Shown here: positions 54,103-62,888 of the stretch, piece after piece
How positions within the stretch are numbered: the first letter of the stretch is position 1
Layout of the letters: each line of letters begins with the position of its first letter
Source: Anthoceros angustus
Taxonomy: Eukaryota; Streptophyta; Anthocerotopsida; Anthocerotales; Anthocerotaceae
DNA: 64,000 nt
Assembly: GCA_010909165.1 (NCBI GenBank)
Contig: MU008191.1
Location: 124,001-188,000 of the forward strand
Reading direction: 5' to 3'
Position numbers and translations under genes: made by a program
Notes under the pieces: model-generated
Databases searched by the model: none
Told to the model about the DNA's origin: nothing
What the model saw: the letters and a program-made list of their open reading frames with translations, nothing else

Positions 54103-54535
54103 CTCTTTCCGTGCACAAGAATGCTCCATCCTCATGACGCACCCTTATCCTAATGCCCAATCGCAAGTTTGCGCTTCCTCACCGTGCGGTCCCATTTAGG
54201 ATATTTTACGAGCATCTTCACTCGAATACGCAAATTGAGAAAGAGATTCATTGAGAAAACTTTATCATGGACCCATCATAGCTTCATGGACATCCTCATA
54301 AAAATTCATCATCACCCAAGGTTTGGATATGCTAATCCTAATCTCCAAACTGGAAAATGGGCCATTCGAAAAGAGGCCACCCATTGGCTTGTAAACTCGC
54401 TAAGGTTCAATGCATCTTAAAGGAATCTTGCCTTCATGTTCATCATTGGGCATGAAGACGGTATCTATCTATTATGTTGGAAAAATCCACATGTTGCCCA
54501 TAGTGCCTGGCACATATGTTGAAAGATCCGAGGTG

Positions 54536-54810
54536 GAGAATCGTTATGGAAAAATCTCAAAGATATGAGATGAAGAATTGCTATGAAAAAAATCTCAAAG
54601 AGGTGAAGAATTGCTGGGAAAAAAATCTCAGAGCTCGGAACCCACCCAAAACCACTGAAAATGAGTAGGTTCATCCTCTAGAAGTTAACTATCTCATATT
54701 TTAAGGGCATTCACCAGCTCCAAACAAACCACTCAAAACGAGTATGTTAATCCTCTAAGGTTAACTATCCCATATTTTAAGGGCATTCACCGACTCGAAA
54801 CGGAGGTACT
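54536..54810 (+). repeat. Two families of local tandem repeats
   Basis: 54536-54635 has three units containing GGAAAAATCTCA or GAAAAAAATCTCA followed by AGATGAAGAATTGCT. 54685-54800 has two 75-bp units starting GTTAACTATCTCATATTTTA and GTTAACTATCCCATATTTTA. Confidence 0.75.
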
Positions 54811-54974
54811 AGGAGAATGATATTATAGTGAGAATAACCACCACACGTGATGGCATAATCGGGTGAAAGCGCCGGCAATAACCCGTAACTAGACTAAATA
54901 GGAGTAACTTAAGATGCCAATTTAAAAAAAAAATTGTGCCGCCAAATGCTCAAAGGAGGGCGGGGGAGGGAGAG

Positions 54975-55705
54975 GCCCAATACACAATTAGGAATTTGAG
55001 TGGCCACAAAAAGCGATACAGTCTAATTTAACCAAACCCGGATTCGTTTTGGCCGTATCGTAAGAAAACGTTTTGGCAGCAAGGTACAGTACCGTACCCC
55101 AAGGGGTGATTCGGCGTTAATTAATTAAAATTAGTAAAAGTTAAAAATCCAGAAAATATTATACTTAAAATGTTGAATAGGTAAAAATTTATGAGTTTAT
55201 GATGCCGAAAATAAGGAAATTAGGGTTTGTGTGGAAAATTAGGGCCTATTTAGGGGAGGTCTATATATATCCATTAGTTTTATATATATACCTATGTATT
55301 TTAATAAATGTTGAAATTTGATAAAATTATTTTTTGTAAATATTGAAATTTTAAAAAATATAAATATTTATGTTGAACCTTATTTTTTTCAAAAAAATAA
55401 TTATTTCAACATTATCCTGTTGAAACACCTCTCGGGGTACGGTACTCATTTTGGACGCATGGGAGGATCACGTAACATAGGATGCCGTGGCTCAGCCATG
55501 GGGCGCAACGAACGACATCGCAACAGTCTATCAGCTGTGGCACAGATCCGATTTAAGTTTTGATTGTAGAGCTCCGAAGGGCTCAGCCCAAAAAGTGGAG
55601 TATGCCGCTTTTTGTGTCCCGCGCACGGTATTCTTTAGTAAAAGGCGAAAGAATAGTTCGCTTTGTGCTGAACACACGGCTCATACCCTACCATTCCCGG
55701 ATGCT
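54975..55705 (+). repeat. Dispersed repeat, copy 2, interrupted by a MITE-like insertion
   Basis: 54978-55080 matches 53283-53360, and 55446-55705 matches 53365-53600. Between them lies the AT-rich element at 55087-55445. Confidence 0.75.
55087..55445. mobile_element. Probable MITE with 21-bp inverted termini
   Basis: The left end AGTACCGTACCCCAAGGGGTG and the reverse complement of the right end, AGTACCGTACCCCGAGAGGTG, agree at 19 of 21 sites. The 359-bp interior is very AT-rich and non-coding. It interrupts a repeat that is continuous in copy 1 near ATGGTACACATCATG. The superfamily is unclear: the target duplication cannot be fixed because the ends overlap a GGTAC palindrome. Confidence 0.65.
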
Positions 55706-55806
55706 AGTCTAAGTAGGACCACAGTTGCTACGCAGGTCTTCTGCGTGATATGGGGTATACCCGACAAGCCAATCAAGACTTCGTTGCCCGATTGTTGTCG
55801 ACGTTA

Positions 55807-55914
55807 TTATTATCCCTTTTATCGTGAGATGCCTTATTATCCCTTTTATCGTGAGATGCCTTATTATCCCTTTTATCGTGAGATGCCGTATTATCCCTTT
55901 TATCGTGAGATGCC
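55807..55914 (+). repeat. 27-bp tandem repeat, four units
   Basis: TTATTATCCCTTTTATCGTG plus AGATGCC, at 55807, 55834, 55861 and 55888 (the last starting GTATTA). The period is a multiple of three, so an open frame reads YYPFYREMP four times; this is probably accidental. Confidence 0.95.
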
Positions 55915-56144
55915 TGCGGAGGCGGATAAGGAGATGCGCTCGCTGAAGGGCTGTTCACGTTTCGGTCAGAAATAGCACCGGTATTGCGTAATTGAAAACC
56001 GAGCTTGCCAATCCTTTTTATGTTCATTCTTCTGATGACAAGAAATAGCGGGCCGTACCGCAATAGAGAACAGGCGAGCTGATGCGGCCAGATGATGCTA
56101 GAAATGGGAACATGCGTCTTGTTCTACTATCGCGCATGGGGGGT
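55915..56144. other. No gene seen; 3' flank of PPR gene
   Basis: Nothing recognised. Confidence 0.4.
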
Positions 56145-59100
56145 TTAGGGCGGTCTAATCTCCTCCAGCTGCGATCCTAAACTCTTCAGCAAGTCAGTCA
56201 GTTGCTTATGCCGAGGACTCTGGCAGTCTCCTACCACAAAAATGTGTACTTGGTGGTCATGCTCGATCCAACTCAACCCGGGGTTCTTCCATGCGCCTTG
56301 TTTTCGTCTCAGGCTGTGCACCTCCCATGCATGATCCAACAAACCAGCACCAGCATAAATGTGTGCCATCAACACATATGCAGCAGAATGCTTCGGCTGA
56401 AGATGCACCGCATGAGTGAAGGCATGTTCTCCCAGGGGCACATTGCCATGTTTTCGACAGGCACTCAGCAAGCACAACCACATGGACAGTGCAGGCTCCA
56501 TGGGCATGGTTGACAGCAGGTGTTGTATACTTTTGAAGGATCCAGCACGACCGAATAGGTCCACCATGCAGACGTAATGCTCCACCTCTGGAGTTATGCC
56601 ATGTTCAGTCCTCATGGATTCAAAGTACTCAACCCCTTTCTCCACCAAGCCAGCATGACTGCATGCAGAGAGGAGTGAAAGAAACGTCACCCCATTTGGC
56701 TCGAAGCCTGCGACATGCATTTCATCATAACATTGCAGAGCTTCTTGGCCCAGCCCATGCTGAGAGTATCCGGAAATCATGGCATTCCATGTCACCACAT
56801 CCTTTGCAGGTAATTTGCGGAAGACTTTGCGAGCATCTTCTAGACTTCCACACTTTGCATACATGTCCACCAGGACAGGAAAGAGCTCGGTTTCGAATCC
56901 GCGGTCCTGAACCTGGGAATGAAGGTGCTTCCCCTGCTGTAAAGCCCCAACACTGGCACATGCTTTCAAAAGACAAGCAAACATAGTGTGGTCCATGGGA
57001 GGTAAGCCCTCCTCTTGCATCTTTGAATACAGAGAAATGGCTTCCTGACTGAGCCCTTGCTCAGCATATCCGACAATCATCGCAGTCCATGTCACCACAT
57101 CTCTTGCAGGCAGTCTGTCAAAAACCATGCGTGCATCCTCTAAACTCCCACATTTGGCGTACATGTCAACCAGGCAGTTGCCGATGACAGTATCGAGTTC
57201 AAGCCCTTTGCCCTGGATCTGGGAGTGAATTTGTCTCCCCTGATGCAAATCTCCAACAGTGGCACAAGCTTTCAAGAGGCAGGAAAGCAAAACATCATCA
57301 GCACTTACGATGCCCTCCTGTTGCATACTTGCATAGAGAGAGAGCGACTCTTCACCGCATCCATGCTGAGCATAACCATCAATGATCGCAGTCCATGCCA
57401 CCACATCTTTTGTGGTCAATTTGTTAAATACTCGGCGGGCATCCTCTAAGCTCTGGCACTTCGCGTACATGTCCACTAGGCTGCTACCAAGAACCAAATC
57501 ATCTTCTAAACCTTGGTCCTGGATTTCAGAATGAAGTCGCTTCCCGTAATGTAGAGATCCAAGAATTACACAAGATTTGAGCAGACACACGAATGTAACA
57601 ACATCAGCTAGAATGATGCCTTCTTGTTCCATACATGCATAAAGAGACAGACAGTCCTCTCCAAGCCCATGGTGAGCATATCCAGCGAGCATTGCATTCC
57701 ATGTAACCACATCTTTTGTTGATAAGCTGTCAAACACTGAGCGTGCTTTGTCTAGGCTGCCACATTTTGCATACATGTCCACCAAGCAGTTGCCAATAAC
57801 AACATCATCTTCCAAACCTCTTTTTTGTATGTGCGAATGGATCTCTTCGCCCTCACGTAGAGCTCCAATGCTGGCACATGCTTTCAAAAGGCACACAAAT
57901 GTAACATGATTGGCTGGAATAATGCCATCCTTCTGCATCATCACGTAAAGGGTAAGAGATTCTTGAGGGAGCCCATGCTCTGAATATGCGGAAATCATGG
58001 CAGTCCAGGACACAACATCTTTCGTTTGCAACCCATCAAACACATAACGAGCATCCCCTAAGCTCCCACAGTTCGAATACATGTTCACCAAGCTGTTGCA
58101 AATAACTGCATCGGTTTCCAATCCTTGGTTCTGTATCTGGGAATGGAGTTGCATCCCTTGACATAAATCTCGAATGCTCGCACAGGATTTTAAAAGGGAG
58201 GCAAACAGAACGTTATCAGGTGGGGTTGTGCATTCCGATCGCATCAGCGCATATAGGGCAAGGGCTTCTCGACCAAGACCATGCTCAGCATATCCCGCAA
58301 TCATTGCAGTCCATGTCACAACGTCTTTGGTAGCAAGCGTGTCAAAGACTCTGCGAGCGTCATTCAAGCTTCCACATTTGGCATACATGTCCACCAAGCT
58401 GTTGCCAAGAAGCACATCAATATGCAGTCCCTGTTCTTGAATCTGACAATGAAGCTGCCTCCCCTCGTGTAAAGCTTTAGAAGTACTGCACGATTTCAGC
58501 AGGCAACAAAATGTGACAGGATCAGGAGTCATGCCCTCTTGTTGCATCCTTGCATAAAGATCAAGGGCTTCCGAGCTAAGCCCGTGCTGAGTGTACCCCG
58601 TGATCATTGTCGTCCAAGTCACCACATTTTTGATGGGCAATGCCTCAAACACCCTACGAGCATTTCTCAAGCTGTCAGATTTCACATACATGTCCACCAG
58701 GCAATTTGCGATAGCCAGATCTGCCATCGAGTCCCTTTCCAGCAAGAGGGCATGGAGCTTGCTGCCCTGATGTAACGCTCCAATGCTGGCACATGCTTTC
58801 AAAATGCACAGAAATGTAACATTATCAGATGCAGTGGTGTGCTCCAGACACATATGAGAATGAAGAGAGAGACAGGCCTCAACTTGCCCATGCTGGACAT
58901 AGCCTGAAATCATCGTATTCCACGAAACCACATCTTTTGTGGTCAAACAGTCGAAAACCCTGCGAGCATCGTCCAAGCTGCCACATTTCGCATACATATC
59001 AACTATGCCGTTGCCAACAAACACATTGTTTTCAACTGCACTTTGGAGAACATCAGCATGCACCTGCTTGCCCCATGTTAAGTCTGCCTCGGTTGCACAT

Positions 59101-59660
59101 GCTTTGAGGACGGCCACAAAGACATAGTCGTTGCGCTCCGTACCTGACTGCCGCATTTTTGCATACAGTTGTATAGCCTGCGTACCCTGTCCAAGTTCAA
59201 CATGCGCTGAGATAATGGAAAACCACATATAAGAATTTGGTGCACCATGGTGGGCAAACACTTCCGTTGCTTCCTGCAATTTCTTGTGGGCCGCATACAT
59301 CCGGATGATGTTGTTGGCCAAAAAGGTGTTGGACTGGTATCCACTTCTAACACTGACAGCATGAACACGACTGCCATGAACCAGAAACTTGTCTGCCATG
59401 CACTTTCTGACCGCATCATAGAAAAGACGCAAGGAAACATAAGACCCTCGGTCCACCAGGATCTCCAAAGCCTTGACAGCTTCAACAACCTCTCCATCCT
59501 GAAATGCTGTTCCCACATCAACATCTGCTTCACACTGTGCCACCCTGCATTTTTGAGGGGCTGTCAAAACAAGGTGGGTACCCCAGGACTCTAAACTGGG
59601 TGCCCCAGAAAAAACACAGTGGCAAAAGCAGCTCAGTGGCGGAAATGGACCTTCCAGCAC
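56145..59660 (-). CDS. PLS-type PPR protein with E motifs, 1171 residues
   Basis: Probably an organellar RNA-binding protein acting in C-to-U editing or a related step, by family. The frame is unbroken and intronless. After about 90 residues come about ten near-identical modules of about 100 residues, each with a L-L-K-A-C-A-S block, LVDMYAKCGSLEDARRVFD and KDVVTWTAMIAGYAQHG, giving about thirty PPR motifs in P-L-S order. The C-terminus has FLSLLSACSHAGLVEKGVEY, HYVCMVDLFGRAG, then E-type WLCLLSACRKHGN and PGLSWIEHDHQVHIF, ending LGSQLEEIRPP. A DYW deaminase domain would begin here and is absent. One module (ETELFPVLVDMY) is a few residues short. The true start is uncertain, and no clear transit peptide follows this Met. 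A decayed paralogue lies at 15280-16970. Confidence 0.9.
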   Translation of the reverse strand: MLEGPFPPLSCFCHCVFSGAPSLESWGTHLVLTAPQKCRVAQCEADVDVGTAFQDGEVVEAVKALEILVDRGSYVSLRLFYDAVRKCMADKFLVHGSRVHAVSVRSGYQSNTFLANNIIRMYAAHKKLQEATEVFAHHGAPNSYMWFSIISAHVELGQGTQAIQLYAKMRQSGTERNDYVFVAVLKACATEADLTWGKQVHADVLQSAVENNVFVGNGIVDMYAKCGSLDDARRVFDCLTTKDVVSWNTMISGYVQHGQVEACLSLHSHMCLEHTTASDNVTFLCILKACASIGALHQGSKLHALLLERDSMADLAIANCLVDMYVKSDSLRNARRVFEALPIKNVVTWTTMITGYTQHGLSSEALDLYARMQQEGMTPDPVTFCCLLKSCSTSKALHEGRQLHCQIQEQGLHIDVLLGNSLVDMYAKCGSLNDARRVFDTLATKDVVTWTAMIAGYAEHGLGREALALYALMRSECTTPPDNVLFASLLKSCASIRDLCQGMQLHSQIQNQGLETDAVICNSLVNMYSNCGSLGDARYVFDGLQTKDVVSWTAMISAYSEHGLPQESLTLYVMMQKDGIIPANHVTFVCLLKACASIGALREGEEIHSHIQKRGLEDDVVIGNCLVDMYAKCGSLDKARSVFDSLSTKDVVTWNAMLAGYAHHGLGEDCLSLYACMEQEGIILADVVTFVCLLKSCVILGSLHYGKRLHSEIQDQGLEDDLVLGSSLVDMYAKCQSLEDARRVFNKLTTKDVVAWTAIIDGYAQHGCGEESLSLYASMQQEGIVSADDVLLSCLLKACATVGDLHQGRQIHSQIQGKGLELDTVIGNCLVDMYAKCGSLEDARMVFDRLPARDVVTWTAMIVGYAEQGLSQEAISLYSKMQEEGLPPMDHTMFACLLKACASVGALQQGKHLHSQVQDRGFETELFPVLVDMYAKCGSLEDARKVFRKLPAKDVVTWNAMISGYSQHGLGQEALQCYDEMHVAGFEPNGVTFLSLLSACSHAGLVEKGVEYFESMRTEHGITPEVEHYVCMVDLFGRAGSFKSIQHLLSTMPMEPALSMWLCLLSACRKHGNVPLGEHAFTHAVHLQPKHSAAYVLMAHIYAGAGLLDHAWEVHSLRRKQGAWKNPGLSWIEHDHQVHIFVVGDCQSPRHKQLTDLLKSLGSQLEEIRPP

Positions 59661-60994
59661 TCTTCAACGCCGGCTCAGAACGCTCAGTGGCAGAAGTCAG
59701 AGTCTCTCCTGGTCCATGCTTCCCGTGAACCCATGCACACTGTGTACAGGGTCTGAAATCGGCGTGCACCTTTGAAACAAGATGAAATGGTGCAACCATC
59801 AGCAAACAGCAGTTGAGGACCGAAGGAACCTTTCATTCTCTGTCCATGCATCGGGTACAACCACAAACAAGAGGCACCCACCTCATTCAAGCTGTTGTTC
59901 CACCAGTGTGCACGCTGCTCCGAAATGCTAATTGCAGATGTGCAATGCTCCGCTGTGCCGAGCAACAAGGACAGATGTCTGTTGACGTTGGGTTTGCTTT
60001 GAATAAGGAGAGAAACAAGCATTTGGCTCTTCATCTGTGTGGCACCTTCCCCATCTCATTCTGACACGAAGAGCACATGTTCTATCGTTTAGGCAGGGTG
60101 TCAGTGGACTCTCCTTGTGGGTCACGCCTGACGGCGCTCAAGTGCAACTGGCGTATCTGTGGCGTGTATGTGCACGGAAAGAGGGAAGGTGGCAGCGAAA
60201 GCTTTGTTTCTCAGCGAATTCTCAGCAGTTTGGCCGACTGGAGCAGGCACAGTAATGAGGGAACAACTTGCGGTCGACCCTTTTTCCGGTTCGGGTTGTT
60301 GAGGGAACAACTTGAGGAATCTTCGAAGATTCCTGTACTGCCCAGGTGATGCTTCATTGCCCTCGCCTTCCTGAGGCCACCCCTGAAAATCTGTGGGCTA
60401 CATGGACGCCAAACTCAGTACTTGGTGATGGAAGTAGAATTGGGCAAGAGTTCTCGTAACTGCAGCTTGCCAGACCGACCGGATCCTCGACGATGATGCT
60501 TCAGTTGCAGTCCCTCTTATCAACAAAGCCACTCTCATCAATTGAAGGAAGCGGACCTACTCCCTCGGGACACGTTGAAGGAGAATACTGGTCCGGGAAA
60601 AACGATTATTGATGCCTCCAACGGACGATGCAGGCTCCTCGCATGCCACATGCCAGCACATGAAAATCGTCCAGACAAGGCAGAGAGTCCTATGGGATGC
60701 ATATTCAGCGCTGCCCGAAAATCCGTTTCGCCGACATCCTGCTTGTTGATGAGGTGAAAACAACCCATACTGGACACAGCCAGCAATCTTGAGACAGGGG
60801 AAGGCATATCTCAAAGTTTCCATTTTCCCTATGTGAATTCACGAAAGAGAGAAAATTGCCATTTCAGAAGGCGACCTGTCCTGCTGTACTTGCACATGGA
60901 CCCCAAACATGACGTTCCAGCAGTAGTTGCATCAAAAGGTCACTCAGCTGTAGATGGACTTGGTGTGATCTCTTAGCTCACTGTGAGCTGACGA
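59661..60994. other. Intergenic, no supported gene
   Basis: Between the PPR gene and the 3' end of the DUF3429 gene. It contains a duplicated GAGGGAACAACTTG (60257 and 60301). The PPR promoter and any 5' untranslated exon should lie at its left end. Confidence 0.5.
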
Positions 60995-62009
60995 TCAGTT
61001 GAATGCATTAGCTATCGCCAGAACGAGGTTCGATGCCAGGCTCAACATTGCGATAGTTGTGAGAGTTATCCTCAACGTCAGGTACCTAAAGAAGAAACAT
61101 TACATCAACAAGATCTGCGTGGAGGTTACAGATTTTGCTTGTTGAGCGCACTTACCATGAAGGAACCAGCTTCATTCTTGCGAACGCGATATCAACTCCA
61201 ATAACCTGAGTGCGGGAAGGCGGTCATGGCAGGATCCACGAGCACAGCAGCAGAAGGAGTGGAAGGAAAAAGGACTTACTAGACCAAATGAGGATATGAG
61301 AAGTGCAAACTGTGGAATAGTCGGAAGAAGCAAAGCAAGCCATCCAAGCAGTGATGGCACCACCCCCCACAAGTACCTGCTCAGGAAGCAATTACGAGGC
61401 GATTCTCAAAACCCAAGTGACAAGAACAGGAGACCAAACTCGACATCTATCTGTCTTGGATTAGCCTCGGTGAAGGAGACATACCGTAGAGAGTTGGCAG
61501 TCATGTTGAAAACCTTATGATCAGATGACACTGTACATGCCACAACAAGGTGAAAGACTCAGAAGTCCTGTGCATACCAAGGTCCTATGTGCCAGCATGA
61601 AAGTTCTTTGGAATGATCTGACTAACCTCCGTAGCCAGCCATGGCAAGCCCCCAATGAGGTCCACCAAGAAACGTGAGAATAATTGCGCCATATGCAGCT
61701 TGGGCTCCAGCATGCATCCCGTAGAACAATGCCTGCCTTCACTGCCACTAGTCAGCCTCTCTGGTTTCCATCTCAGCCACAGCGTAAGCTGTCTACAAAT
61801 GCCCGAAATGAGCACACATCAGGGAATTTTGCCAGATATCACACCGTTGGAAGGAAAGCATCTATTGGTGGTGCCAACGCGATAAAGGGTATCAGACCGG
61901 CTAGACCGAGACCAAGGGCAGGTAAAGGGATGTTCGGGATCTCAGACAAGCTCCAAAGCTGACCTTCGCCGTCATCATCCTCAAACGGATCCTGCACCTC
62001 AGGCCTGCC
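60995..62009 (-). CDS. DUF3429/TMEM69-like membrane protein, six exons resolved, 5' exon unresolved
   Basis: Small-exon gene built by hand. Exons at 62009-61845, 61732-61627, 61530-61485, 61376-61280, 61205-61156 and 61085-60995 have GT-AG borders and keep phase throughout, ending in TGA at 60995. The protein reads IPNIPLPALGLGLAGLIPF, GMHAGAQAAYGAIILTFLGG, HWGLAMAGYG, RYLWGVVPSLLGWLALLLP, VDIAFARMKLVPSWYLTLR, then a last hydrophobic stretch. These are the hallmark blocks of DUF3429, a multi-helix membrane family (human TMEM69) of unproved role, mitochondrial in animals. The first exon lies in 62010-62680, where two frames both give an Arg/Ser-rich, transit-like sequence; I cannot choose. DHS lies divergently upstream. 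Confidence 0.85.
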
Positions 62010-62888
62010 CTGCACAAGATGCCAGGTTGTTTCAAGTACTCCATGACAAGATGCAATCACAAAACAGGGTCCGTCAATCTCAACTAGTTACCTCTGAAGG
62101 CGCAGACACTGTACTGTACAACCTTCTGCTCATGAAAGAACTGCCATGCTGCTCTCTGGACAGCCAGGTGAAAATCTGCTAAAGCCACAAGTTCTGGTCA
62201 CTGCATGCACAGCAAAGAGGAGCAACGAGATGGCAGGTTCGCATATTCCGCACCGCATTCTGTCGCAACTTCGTTGTAGAAATAGTGGACAGTCCATCCC
62301 AGCCAGCGGAATTGGAGCACGCCGAGTGATGACATCGTGCTGAGAACCGTCGATCGAGCTGCATGCAAACGGAGCTCCCTTGCAGGCATACTCGCAAATA
62401 ATCAGCTGATTTGGTGGGAGACAAACTGGCAGAGGCAGAATTGGTGGGACAGGCAGGCGTGAAAGTGCTTCTGGACGGGGCAAGGGCAGCCTGAACGCCA
62501 GCTTCAAACGCGATCGGTAGAGATGACACAGCACACAGATGCGACTTGTACAAGTGACCTACAAGAGGAAGAAGGCGCGAGATGTGTCCAACACCTGCCA
62601 TTGCGGCCAAAAGAACCACAGGATTTCCCAGCGATTCTGCCAATGCGGGCGCTACACAAACCACAAACTCAACCAAGACTCGCGTTGATCTCCACTCAAT
62701 TCAGCGACGGGGAAAGAAAAGACTGTACAGCGAACGAGAGCAGAAATTGCCTGTGCAGGCGCGGTCTCTGAGGAAGAGCGGCTTCGTGCTTTGTGAGGTA
62801 GATAGGTTAGAACTTCACAAGCCTGACCTCGGGTTGGGACGGGTTTTCCACACATCCACGGATTGTCAAGCCTGATATCTTCGTGTTG
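62010..62888. promoter_or_regulatory. 5' region of the DUF3429 gene and divergent promoter region with DHS
   Basis: The 5' exon of the minus-strand DUF3429 gene must lie between 62010 and about 62680, and the DHS start codon is at 62889, so both promoters fall in a few hundred bases. No clear TATA box stands in the right place for either. Confidence 0.5.

Noticed and set aside
55807-55914. Open frame reading YYPFYREMP four times
   Set aside because: A 27-bp tandem repeat keeps any frame open; there is no start context, no homologue known to me and no coding sequence around it.
55805-55915. Possible CRISPR-like array
   Set aside because: Units are contiguous with no spacers, and the genome is eukaryotic.
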